From Clostridia bacterium (GTDB lineage: Bacteria; Bacillota; Clostridia; Caldicoprobacterales; Caldicoprobacteraceae): 57,098 bases of DNA. The notes beneath the pieces were generated by a model. The model made no database searches and was not told the DNA's origin. It saw only the letters and a program-made list of their open reading frames with translations. The translations under genes and the position numbers were made by a program. Positions 9,136 to 16,528 of this stretch are shown piece after piece. The stretch is from NCBI GenBank assembly GCA_017577715.1, contig PKRC01000011.1:1-57098 (forward strand), read 5' to 3'. How positions within the stretch are numbered: position 1 is the first letter of the stretch; each line of letters begins with the position of its first letter.

Positions 9136-9966
9136 TTAACGCAGCAGCTGCAACACTGCCTGTGGCTGCATATTAGCCTGCGCCAACATTGCCTGAGCAG
9201 CCTGAGACAGGATGTTCATCTTGGTGAACTCCATCATCTCTTTGGCCATATCCACATCGCGGATACGGGATTCAGCAGCTGTCAGGTTCTCAGCGGCATT
9301 GTCAAGATTCTTTATGGTATGCTCCAACCTATTCTGTGTAGCACCTAATTTAGAGCGCTGTGCTGAAACTTGCTTTATAGCGTTATCTATAGCACTAATA
9401 GCCCCATCAATATCACCGCTTGCCGTAAATGTGCTAACAGAAATAGTGTCTACTCCCAAAGAATTAGCATCCATAGCAGAAATTGTCAAATCTAACTGCT
9501 GACCTTGATTAGCACCTATCTGGAATATCAAAGCAGTAGATGCAAAAGAACCATTCAATAAGGTTTTACCGTTAAATTGAGTACGCTGAGCAATACCATC
9601 AATTTCCTTTGCTAAGTTATCTATTTCATCCTGGATATACTGTAAATCCTCCTTCTCATTTGTACCCAAGTTCCCTGCTTGCACAACCAGCTCTCTCATG
9701 CGCTGCAGAATTTCATGAGTCTCATTGAGTGCACCCTCAGCGGTCTGGATGAGCGAAATGGCATCCTGTGCGTTGCGGCTTGCTTGATTTAGACCGCGAA
9801 TCTGAGCCCTCATCTTTTCAGAAATAGCAAGCCCTGCCGCGTCATCGCCAGCACGGTTGATCCTCAATCCAGACGAAAGCTTCTCAAGAGACTTTTGCAT
9901 TCCGTTGTTGTTAATGCTGAGCTGCCTATAAGCATTAAGAGCCATAACGTTGTGATTAATCCTCAT
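9136..9966 (-). CDS. hag: flagellin
   Basis: A 276-residue flagellin. It has the conserved N-terminal D0/D1 helix (MRINHNVMALNAYRQLSINN, then LSSGLRINRAGDDAAGLAIS) and a C-terminal D1/D0 region ending with MNILSQAAQAMLAQANMQPQ and VLQLLR. Only about 50 residues separate the two conserved halves, so the outer D2/D3 domains are essentially absent; this is the short Bacillus/Clostridium type. It is the main filament subunit, exported by the flagellar type III system and escorted by FliS. A sigma-28 promoter and a CsrA-type leader lie upstream, and csrA and fliW are adjacent. Only one flagellin gene is present in this window. Confidence 0.97.
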   Translation of the reverse strand: MRINHNVMALNAYRQLSINNNGMQKSLEKLSSGLRINRAGDDAAGLAISEKMRAQIRGLNQASRNAQDAISLIQTAEGALNETHEILQRMRELVVQAGNLGTNEKEDLQYIQDEIDNLAKEIDGIAQRTQFNGKTLLNGSFASTALIFQIGANQGQQLDLTISAMDANSLGVDTISVSTFTASGDIDGAISAIDNAIKQVSAQRSKLGATQNRLEHTIKNLDNAAENLTAAESRIRDVDMAKEMMEFTKMNILSQAAQAMLAQANMQPQAVLQLLR

Positions 9967-9972
9967 AAATCA

Positions 9973-10016
9973 TTCCTCCCTGAATTTTTTATTTCCGCCG
10001 AAGTCCTTTTCAGCGG
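9973..10016 (-). promoter_or_regulatory. CsrA-binding leader of flagellin mRNA (hairpin plus ribosome site)
   Basis: In the minus-strand mRNA a perfect 8-bp stem (CCGCTGAA / TTCGGCGG, with one G-U pair; 10016-9995) presents the hexaloop AAGGAC. About 12 bases later comes the ribosome site CAGGGAGGA (9982-9974), directly before the ATG. A GGA in a hairpin loop paired with a second GGA in the Shine-Dalgarno sequence is the known arrangement of the hag leader bound by CsrA in Bacillus. csrA and fliW lie next door. The binding itself is inferred. Confidence 0.75.
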
Positions 10017-10088
10017 TTTTTTGTTTAAAGCCCATCCCCTGCCCGGCCGCTGCAAAGGATAAGGCTTTCATTTTGCTTTCATCCTTAT

Positions 10089-10116
10089 ATATCGACAACC
10101 TTCTAGACAAACTTTA
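10089..10116 (-). promoter_or_regulatory. sigma-28 (SigD) promoter of flagellin
   Basis: Minus strand: TAAA at 10116-10113, 16-base spacer, GTCGATAT at 10096-10089. Transcription would begin near 10082, giving a leader of about 115 bases that contains the CsrA hairpin. The TAAA is preceded by the same ACCCC bases as at the flgM promoter. Confidence 0.85.
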
Positions 10117-10224
10117 GGGGTTAAACAAAAATTTTTTATATTCTGTACAACTTTCTGACTACTTGTATAGTCAATTTTTCCTATGATCCTCCTGCGTAAT
10201 GTAATTCTTTCAGCTTTCTCCTCC

Positions 10225-10461
10225 CTATTCCCTTTCTTTAAATACCCTATTTAGCTCCTCAAGAGAAACGCGGGAATTGTCCACCACCGCCTCGCGGTTT
10301 ATCTGTCTTATCTCATCCATTAGCTCCTTCCTCAAGATGTTTACGTCTCTCGGAGCATTTATCCCTATTCTGACCTGGTCTCCCTGCACCTCTATTATCT
10401 TTATCTCTATGTTATGGCCGATCAAAATCGATTGGCCTGCCTTTCGACTCAAAACCAGCAT
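10225..10461 (-). CDS. csrA: CsrA, carbon storage regulator / translational repressor of flagellin
   Basis: A 78-residue protein with the complete CsrA fold: MLVLSRKAGQSILIGHNIEI at the start, GDQVRIGINAPRDVNILRKE in the core, and a C-terminal helical extension of the Bacillus/Clostridium type. As a dimer it binds GGA motifs in mRNA leaders and blocks ribosome access. The neighbouring FliW would sequester it, so that translation of flagellin follows flagellin secretion. It lies directly downstream of fliW and upstream of flagellin. Confidence 0.97.
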   Translation of the reverse strand: MLVLSRKAGQSILIGHNIEIKIIEVQGDQVRIGINAPRDVNILRKELMDEIRQINREAVVDNSRVSLEELNRVFKERE

Positions 10462-10536
10462 ATCTCCACCCCGTAACTTCGATTAATGACAACTTCCTCC
10501 CTTGAGGCCATCAATCATAAGAACAATAAATCTCCT

Positions 10537-10980
10537 TCATGCTCCTTTCTTCATCTCTTCCAGTATATAGTGCCTGGTAGTATACTTATCATCGTTCAGT
10601 ATCACCTGCATGGCAATATTCTTCTTAGCGTTTATCACTATAGGCCCCTGCAGGTTTGCCGTCATCTTGGACATATCCTGCGGGATGACAACGATGGATA
10701 AAAAGCGTATGTCGGAGGGGTCCTCAACCTCGAGTTTATTCAAAACCTCCTCATTTATCGAAGGCGAATAGTCCTTTCTGAATACAAATGGATCTATGAC
10801 CACAAAGCACACATCGGGCCTCTGCACCGCATGAAGCCACATAAAGGGGTTGTCATCCCCCACCTTGCCCAGCAGCACGTATTCCTTTATATCCTCAAAG
10901 CCGTAAAGTCCATACGGAAAACGTATGATTTCCTCCTCGGGTATCTCTATGTAGCCAAAATGTTTGGACTCGATAATCAA
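10537..10980 (-). CDS. fliW: FliW, flagellar assembly factor and CsrA antagonist
   Basis: A 147-residue protein with the FliW signature: a beta-rich N-terminus (KHFGYIEIPEEEIIRFPYGL), the F-P-x-G-L-x-G-F motif, and a later IVVIPQDMSKMTANLQGPIV segment with the usual N-A-K end (INAKKNIAMQVIL). FliW binds either flagellin or CsrA. Free flagellin releases CsrA, and FliW-bound CsrA cannot repress flagellin mRNA. It starts 2 bp after the DUF6470 gene, so the two are co-translated. Confidence 0.96.
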   Translation of the reverse strand: MIIESKHFGYIEIPEEEIIRFPYGLYGFEDIKEYVLLGKVGDDNPFMWLHAVQRPDVCFVVIDPFVFRKDYSPSINEEVLNKLEVEDPSDIRFLSIVVIPQDMSKMTANLQGPIVINAKKNIAMQVILNDDKYTTRHYILEEMKKGA

Positions 10981-10982
10981 TT

Positions 10983-11546
10983 TTATACCCTCCTGTCGAT
11001 ATGATGCCCCACGTATTCTATGGTAATATTGGGATGCTGCCTTAAGTAAATCTCTACTTTATGGGGCGTAACCCTGTACTTAACAGGGCTTACAACGGCA
11101 TTGAAATGGATTTTTCCCGGCTGATAGTCAATGCTGATGCCACCCCTTACGTAGAATTTGGGTTGAGGCAGTGGCAACGTTATAGGCTCGGCCTCGGGCA
11201 CATCATACGACCTTTCCTCGGCAATATCGGCTATGGGGTTTCCGTCCAATTCTATGGCGGCCAACCTATCACCATCCTGAGCAGTCTGGGCTATATATTC
11301 CATCACCCTTTGGTATCCTCTTTGAGCCTCAGTCCTTGCAAGGTCAAGAAAGTTCTTATACCCCAGCTCTGCAAAGCATTCGTATTGGTCAATGTGCACC
11401 CTTACGGGTTCGATATCTATATTAAGTTGAGGCTGCTGTCGCTTCATCTCCAATAGAGGTCGGGGACTTTCCATCTCCACCTTGGCCAGCTGTGTGCGAA
11501 TCCCTATAAGAGCCGGTGTGGTGGTAATGCGCAGTTGCAATAGCAT
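10983..11546 (-). CDS. yviE: DUF6470 (YviE-like) flagellar-operon protein
   Basis: A 187-residue protein that begins MLLQLRITTTPALIGIRTQL and continues with the Q/P-rich LEMKRQQPQLNIDIEPVRVH segment, both characteristic of the YviE/DUF6470 family found between flgL and fliW in Firmicutes. No signal peptide or membrane segment. The role is unknown; genomic position suggests a function in filament assembly or its control. It lies 6 bp from flgL and 2 bp from fliW. Confidence 0.88.
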   Translation of the reverse strand: MLLQLRITTTPALIGIRTQLAKVEMESPRPLLEMKRQQPQLNIDIEPVRVHIDQYECFAELGYKNFLDLARTEAQRGYQRVMEYIAQTAQDGDRLAAIELDGNPIADIAEERSYDVPEAEPITLPLPQPKFYVRGGISIDYQPGKIHFNAVVSPVKYRVTPHKVEIYLRQHPNITIEYVGHHIDRRV

Positions 11547-11552
11547 CCACTC

Positions 11553-12452
11553 CTACCTCAAAAAGTCCATAAGCGTTGGCATGATGATCCGTGCGCCTGC
11601 CGCCAGCGATGCCCTGTATACGTTCTCTGCCTCTTTAAGCCGCATTATAACTTCGGCGACATCCACATCCTCATTCTGTGAAAGCAGGCTTGTGAAGTTT
11701 ATCTCCTCCTCTTTCAGCCTTGCACGAATCAGCTCAAAGCGGTTTACCTTGGCACCCACCGCCGAACGCTGAGACAGTATCTGGGTCATGCGCTGGTCTA
11801 TCTCGCCTATGTAACCGTCCAGATTGGCATTCGTACCGTTCCTTAACTCGTTTTTAAACCTCTCAAGCACGTCATATATTTCATCTATCTCGGCACCGCC
11901 TGAGCCACCCAGCACATTTACTTCTATGCGGTTGCCAATACCTATCTCAAAAGCTATTTTACCGCTGTCGCCCTTATAGTCCAGCCTCAGACTGCCGTCC
12001 ACCTGCTGCACAACCTCAAATGGTGGCTTATCGGTCTTGTATCCCGCAAATATGTAGCGCCCCGCATAGGTGGTATTACCCACCTGCACAACATGCTTCT
12101 GCAACTGCTCTATCTCGTCGGCTATAGTCATCCTGTCCTCGGGTGCAAGAGCTCCGTTACTGGCCTGGACTGCTAGCTCCCTGGCCCTGTGAAGCACATC
12201 TCCCAGGTCTTTAAGTGCCGACTCGGTAGCCTCAAGCCATGATATAGCGTTGTCGGCATTGCTCACATACTGCTGGTTGTAAGCAAGATCGGCCCTAAGC
12301 TTAAGCGACTTTGATACCGCCACCGGGTCATCCGAGGGCTTCAGAATCCTCTTGCCGGATGAAAGCTGACTCTGCAGTTTTTCGAGCTTGCGCATATTTT
12401 TAGCATAGTCCCGCATCATGTTTGTAATGAGCATCCCGTTGGTTACGCGCAT
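11553..12452 (-). CDS. flgL: FlgL, hook-filament junction protein 3
   Basis: A 299-residue flagellin-like protein with the D0/D1 start MRVTNGMLITNMMRDYAKNM and LQSQLSSGKRILKPSDDPVA, and a C-terminal helix. It forms the second ring of the hook-filament junction above FlgK. It follows flgK after a 208 bp gap in which I see no gene. A flagellin-like TCAAA/TTGTC segment in that gap resembles a degenerate sigma-28 site but is too poor to call. Confidence 0.95.
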   Translation of the reverse strand: MRVTNGMLITNMMRDYAKNMRKLEKLQSQLSSGKRILKPSDDPVAVSKSLKLRADLAYNQQYVSNADNAISWLEATESALKDLGDVLHRARELAVQASNGALAPEDRMTIADEIEQLQKHVVQVGNTTYAGRYIFAGYKTDKPPFEVVQQVDGSLRLDYKGDSGKIAFEIGIGNRIEVNVLGGSGGAEIDEIYDVLERFKNELRNGTNANLDGYIGEIDQRMTQILSQRSAVGAKVNRFELIRARLKEEEINFTSLLSQNEDVDVAEVIMRLKEAENVYRASLAAGARIIMPTLMDFLR

Positions 12453-12660
12453 CTTTCAAACCACCTTTTCCTTTGTTTTTATTGAATCTCTCTTAAGTAC
12501 ATTTGAAATTTTAACGACTTTACTACAATAGATCTCTAATTTCACAACAACAGTTTATGACAAATTTGAGGGGTAACTAATTATCTAAAAATGGAAATTC
12601 ACCTTAAACGTTATCCAATACACGACTATAACAACATATAGATTACCCTACTCATTTGGC

Positions 12661-14304
12661 CTATCTTCCCACCACGCCCATCCTGTTTATAAGCACATCC
12701 AGCATCTCGTCAATAGCGGTGAGTATCCTGGCAGCGGCGTTATAGGTATGCTGGAAGCGCACCATGTTGGCCATCTCCTCATCCAGCGATACGCCCGACA
12801 CTGACTGGCGCCGCTTGTCCATCTCGTTGACCAGCATCTCCTGGTTATCGGCCATATGGGCGGCCTGACGGCTGGCTACGCCCAGCGTGGATATAAGGGC
12901 CTTGGTAAAGTTGTCCATATTATCGCATTCGGGTACGTAAGTTTTATACCTTAACTCGAGAAGCCTCAATATGTTCTTGTTGTTTCCCTTTGCATCTTCA
13001 GGACCAATCCCAACATCCTCCCCATCCAAATAAATGGCCGCTATATTGTTCCAGTCGTTCCTTATATCATCCGATATGGTTATATACTTGGCTATGGGCC
13101 TGGAAAGGTCGGTAGGGTCATAGCTTCCGCTCCCATCGGAGAAAAAGTCTATACCCGTCCTCAGCCCTCCCGTCTCCTCATCCACCACCAATGCATAACC
13201 CTGACTATGGATTTCATTAAAAGTAATCATAAGCGTATGGGCAAACAGGTTCCACATGCGCATGTAATAGGGTATTCCGTATTCGGTGTTCTGGTTGGGT
13301 GCGGGCTTAAACTGCCCGGCAGTCGGAGCAGTGCCAGAAAGCTCCTCGGGAACCCCGGGCAATGGCTGTTCCTTGCCCCCTATGCCATCCCGCATGTCGA
13401 TGTAGCCCTTCAAAATACCGCCTGTTATGTTAACCTTTTCGCCGGTATCCTTCCATACAACTTCCACCAGGTCATCCACATCAATGTAATTGTTTTTGGG
13501 ATACTTTCCATCCTCTACGCTACTACTCCTCTTTACCGTATCAAGCAGATATGCCTTTGTGTGGTAGACCAGCGTCTGCCCCGCAATGTCTACCCTGAAG
13601 CGCCCATTGGCATCCTCGTACACCGATACCTGTACGATTTTCGACAATTTGTCCACGAGGAGGTTGCGCTGGTCACGCAAGTCGTTGGCCGGCTTACCGG
13701 TAATTTCAAATTTGTATATCTGTTCATTCAGCGCGGCAATCTCTTGTGCATAGGCGTTGATGTCACTCACGTAGGATATGATGGCCTGGTTGGCCTCCCT
13801 CTGCAGCTCTTCCAGCTTGGTATAGACGTTCCTTATGTTCTCGGTAAGGGCCAGGGCCTTCTGCTGCACCGTGGCCCGGGTGGTTGGGTCCTCGGGATTC
13901 AGGCTCAAGGCCTGAAGAGCATTGAAAAACTCGTTGAGCACCGTGTTTATCCCCGAGTCGGAAGGTTCGTTGAATATGGCCTCTATGTATGAGAGTATAT
14001 CCCTTTTTACCTCCCACTCGCCCAAGGACAATACTTCCTTGCGGTACTGTATATCCAAATACGCATCGCGTATCTGGCGTACCTGCTGTATATCAACACC
14101 GCCTCCCACCGCATATCCGCCATAGGCGAACAACCCCATTCCTACATTGGGCTCTACGGCTTTTTGTACTACCTGCTGGCGAGTATATCCCTCTGTATTG
14201 GCATTGGCAATGTTGTGCGCAGTAACCTCCAGATTTGCCTGACTTACGTGCAATCCCTTCCTTGCAATTTCCAAACCGTAAAAAGTAGGACGCATGAGGC
14301 TCAC
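12661..14304 (-). CDS. flgK: FlgK, hook-filament junction protein 1
   Basis: A 547-residue protein with the rod/hook-type N-terminal motif LEVTAHNIANANTEGYTRQQ (about residues 25-44), the flagellin-like D1 region, and a C-terminal motif SLDEEMANMVRFQHTYNAAA near residue 505. It joins the hook to FlgL and the filament and needs the chaperone FlgN, encoded 10 bp upstream. A 261-codon ORF on the opposite strand is a shadow. Confidence 0.96.
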   Translation of the reverse strand: MSLMRPTFYGLEIARKGLHVSQANLEVTAHNIANANTEGYTRQQVVQKAVEPNVGMGLFAYGGYAVGGGVDIQQVRQIRDAYLDIQYRKEVLSLGEWEVKRDILSYIEAIFNEPSDSGINTVLNEFFNALQALSLNPEDPTTRATVQQKALALTENIRNVYTKLEELQREANQAIISYVSDINAYAQEIAALNEQIYKFEITGKPANDLRDQRNLLVDKLSKIVQVSVYEDANGRFRVDIAGQTLVYHTKAYLLDTVKRSSSVEDGKYPKNNYIDVDDLVEVVWKDTGEKVNITGGILKGYIDMRDGIGGKEQPLPGVPEELSGTAPTAGQFKPAPNQNTEYGIPYYMRMWNLFAHTLMITFNEIHSQGYALVVDEETGGLRTGIDFFSDGSGSYDPTDLSRPIAKYITISDDIRNDWNNIAAIYLDGEDVGIGPEDAKGNNKNILRLLELRYKTYVPECDNMDNFTKALISTLGVASRQAAHMADNQEMLVNEMDKRRQSVSGVSLDEEMANMVRFQHTYNAAARILTAIDEMLDVLINRMGVVGR

Positions 14305-14314
14305 TCCTTCGGAT

Positions 14315-14809
14315 CTATGCTTTCTTATCTATCAGGCTGCCTCCCCGTTTAACGGTGGTTTCCCCTGTTTTGCTGTATATGCCTCCCGTCTGGTTTCGCC
14401 CGGTTATCAATCCTATGGAAAAGTTGATAAAATCCAAATTATTTTTGATAAGTCGCTCATTTAGCTGGTTTATCTGCTTCTGCTCCTCTATTATGCCATA
14501 CAGCCGCTCCTGAAGCTGCTTCAGCTTCTCTTTTACCTGGCCCTCCGCTTGAGACACAAGATACGAAACGGTCACTTCCTTTGAAGATATGCCATTCCGC
14601 TGTGCAAAGTCGGATACCAGATCTTCCCGCTCATCTTCAAGGCTCTTCAGTTCAAATATGAGCTGTTCCTCCATCTCTACCATCTTTTCAAGCTCGGCTA
14701 TGTTGTTATCTACGATGACCTGCACCTTTTTTTTGGATAGCTCAAGCAATGTCCCATAAAGCTGGCATTCCCTTTCCAATATGTCAACAAATTTTTGCAG
14801 CTCTTCCAT
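14315..14809 (-). CDS. flgN: FlgN family chaperone
   Basis: A 164-residue, largely helical coiled-coil protein (LQKFVDILERECQLYGTLLE ... VDNNIAELEKMVEMEEQLIF) with a flexible basic C-terminus. FlgN binds FlgK and FlgL in the cytoplasm and delivers them to the export gate. Position directly between flgM and flgK supports the call; sequence conservation in this family is low. Confidence 0.9.
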   Translation of the reverse strand: MEELQKFVDILERECQLYGTLLELSKKKVQVIVDNNIAELEKMVEMEEQLIFELKSLEDEREDLVSDFAQRNGISSKEVTVSYLVSQAEGQVKEKLKQLQERLYGIIEEQKQINQLNERLIKNNLDFINFSIGLITGRNQTGGIYSKTGETTVKRGGSLIDKKA

Positions 14810-14865
14810 AAAACATCAATCCCTTACACAACCTCTCTTCGGCCGCTTGATAGGGTAGCTTGCTT

Positions 14866-15156
14866 CTATTGCCACCTATCGTATTTCAGCAAGTCATCTA
14901 TTATCTTTGAAGCGATGCTCCTGCTATCAACCTTATACTGGCCGCTTTGAATCCGCGCCCTTATCTCTTCTACTTTGTCCATGCGAACCTCTGGTTCCGA
15001 GCTGGCAGCTTTTAGAGCCTCCTGAAAAACTTTGGCCTCTCTTGACAGCACTACCTCATCGGCTTTGCCGTTCCTGCTCTTTACGCTGCGAACTTGCGGA
15101 TCCTGCCCGGTATATATATTCAATATCCGGGAAATGCGCGTCGAATCGATCTTCAA
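14866..15156 (-). CDS. flgM: FlgM, anti-sigma-28 factor
   Basis: A 96-residue protein of the FlgM type. Its N-terminal half is disordered and charged; the C-terminal half contains the sigma-28-binding helices (VRMDKVEEIRARIQSGQYKV, then RSIASKIIDDLL). It holds SigD inactive until the hook is complete and FlgM is exported. It is the first gene after its own sigma-28 promoter, giving the negative loop known in other bacteria. Confidence 0.95.
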   Translation of the reverse strand: MKIDSTRISRILNIYTGQDPQVRSVKSRNGKADEVVLSREAKVFQEALKAASSEPEVRMDKVEEIRARIQSGQYKVDSRSIASKIIDDLLKYDRWQ

Positions 15157-15189
15157 ACCCCTTCACCTCTTTAACAGGATTCATATATA

Positions 15190-15217
15190 CTATCGACAAA
15201 CGGGCGTAAAAAATTTA
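15190..15217 (-). promoter_or_regulatory. sigma-28 (SigD) promoter of flgM operon
   Basis: Minus strand: TAAA at 15217-15214, 16-base spacer, GTCGATAG at 15197-15190, about 35 bp before the flgM start. It shares the preceding TTACCCC bases with the flagellin promoter. It likely drives flgM through csrA. Confidence 0.82.
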
Positions 15218-15294
15218 GGGGTAATTTTGCATTCCCCTTTTTAAATAGAATTTATTGCCCAATGAACACATCTAGGCTATGGCCTATACCCATC

Positions 15295-15714
15295 CTATTC
15301 CGTTTTTCTCCTCTTGATGACATAATCAGCCACGTGTATCCTTCGGCTGTCGGGCTTTAAATCCGAAACCTTCCTGGCAGATTCGCTGAGCCCTTTCTTC
15401 AAGCCCCTTTCAAAGACTGCAAGGCATTCCTTGCACATCCTGCCGGTGGTGATGGGTTTGCCACACCGCTCGCAGGTCAACACCGGCGAAGGCTCCTTAA
15501 GCTCCAGCCTCCCCTCGCGCAAAAACTCAAGTATGATCTTCTCCTCCACCCCTGTGGCTTCTGAAACCTCAACCATGGTAGCATTGGGATGGTCGTACAA
15601 ATAGTCCCTCACCTTTTTGTACATCTCGTCCAGCTCTATCAAGCATTTGGGACAATACTTTATGCCGTTGTACTGAAACAGCCTGTTGCACCGCTTGCAA
15701 TTGCGAATATCCAC
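15295..15714 (-). CDS. yvyF: YvyF / TIGR03826 flagellar-operon protein
   Basis: A 139-residue protein with two zinc-ribbon-like pairs: CKRCNRLFQYNGIKYCPKC at residues 5-23 and CERCGKPITTGRMCKEC near 80-96. Between them is a helix-turn-helix-like segment (PNATMVEVSEATGVEEKII). This family sits between comF and flgM in Bacillus and Clostridia. Its function is not settled; a nucleic-acid-binding regulatory role is likely from the fold. Confidence 0.92.
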   Translation of the reverse strand: MDIRNCKRCNRLFQYNGIKYCPKCLIELDEMYKKVRDYLYDHPNATMVEVSEATGVEEKIILEFLREGRLELKEPSPVLTCERCGKPITTGRMCKECLAVFERGLKKGLSESARKVSDLKPDSRRIHVADYVIKRRKTE

Positions 15715-15760
15715 AGCGCTTCACCCCTCAAACAAAAAGCGTTTATACAAAAAGGGTGGC

Positions 15761-16480
15761 CTACCGGCCGACAGCCAGGGTAAGCACGTACACCCTTTGA
15801 GCCCTTGCCTGCATCAGCACCTTGCTACATTCATCAACGGTGCTGCCCGTGGTAAATACATCGTCTACCAGCAGAATTGTCTTGCCCCGCACTGCCTCAA
15901 TCTCCCGCACTTCAAAGGCTCCCTGCAAATTCTGCATGCGCTGGAATTTATTGAGCCCTGCTTGTGCGGTAGTGTATTTCTTACGAATGAGCACTCCCTC
16001 GTTGACTGACACACCTATGTATCTTCCCAGCTCCCTGGCCAGCAATGCCGACTGATTAAACCCTCGCTGGCGCTGCCTCTTGGGATGCAGCGGCACTGGC
16101 ATGATGATATCTACCTTCCAGCCGCAGCGCTGCTTAAAAGCCTGAGCCATCCACCATCCCATGATACGGCTGAGATAGGATATACCGTCGTACTTAAAAC
16201 GGTGTATCAGCCGCTTTATCTCGGGGGTATAGTGCAGCACCGATACGGCCTGCTCGAAATGATAGCGCACATATGCGCAGTCAATGCATATACCATCCTC
16301 CCCGACGGGCCTGCCGCACTTCTGGCATACTGGCGGAGCAATGGTAGGAAGGGTATCGGCGCACGCTCTGCAAAGCCCCTTGTCATCTATATCACTAGCC
16401 CTTTTCTGGCAGAGAATACAGGCAATATTTTGGGGATACAGTATATCCAGGATGGCTTCCTTAATAGCAGACAGATTCAA
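15761..16480 (-). CDS. comF: ComF family protein (phosphoribosyltransferase-like competence protein)
   Basis: About 240 residues. Two zinc-finger pairs occupy the N-terminus (CILCQKRASDIDDKGLCRAC and CQKCGRPVGEDGICIDC), followed by a phosphoribosyltransferase-like domain with PVPLHPKRQRQRGFNQSALL and the PRPP motif ILLVDDVFTTGSTVDE. ComF is needed for single-strand DNA uptake in transformable Firmicutes and its relatives; the catalytic activity is unclear. I chose the TTG at 16480 because AGGGTGG lies just upstream; the frame stays open to 16525 without a good ribosome site. It lies 48 bp or less after recD2. Confidence 0.93.
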   Translation of the reverse strand: MNLSAIKEAILDILYPQNIACILCQKRASDIDDKGLCRACADTLPTIAPPVCQKCGRPVGEDGICIDCAYVRYHFEQAVSVLHYTPEIKRLIHRFKYDGISYLSRIMGWWMAQAFKQRCGWKVDIIMPVPLHPKRQRQRGFNQSALLARELGRYIGVSVNEGVLIRKKYTTAQAGLNKFQRMQNLQGAFEVREIEAVRGKTILLVDDVFTTGSTVDECSKVLMQARAQRVYVLTLAVGR

Positions 16481-16528
16481 TGATACCACCCTATCTTCCG
16501 AGCAATCTAGGAGGCAACACAACAATAC

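Noticed and set aside
12480..12660. A degenerate sigma-28 promoter in front of flgL (ACCCCTCAAATTTGTC)
   Set aside because: The TAAA box is broken to CAAA and the -10 lacks CGATA, so it is not supported beyond a resemblance to the true promoters.
13207..13992. A 261-codon plus-strand ORF
   Set aside because: It lies wholly opposite flgK, has no ribosome site and no family features. It is a shadow of a well-supported gene. The same holds for 30053-30832 opposite the DUF815 gene.
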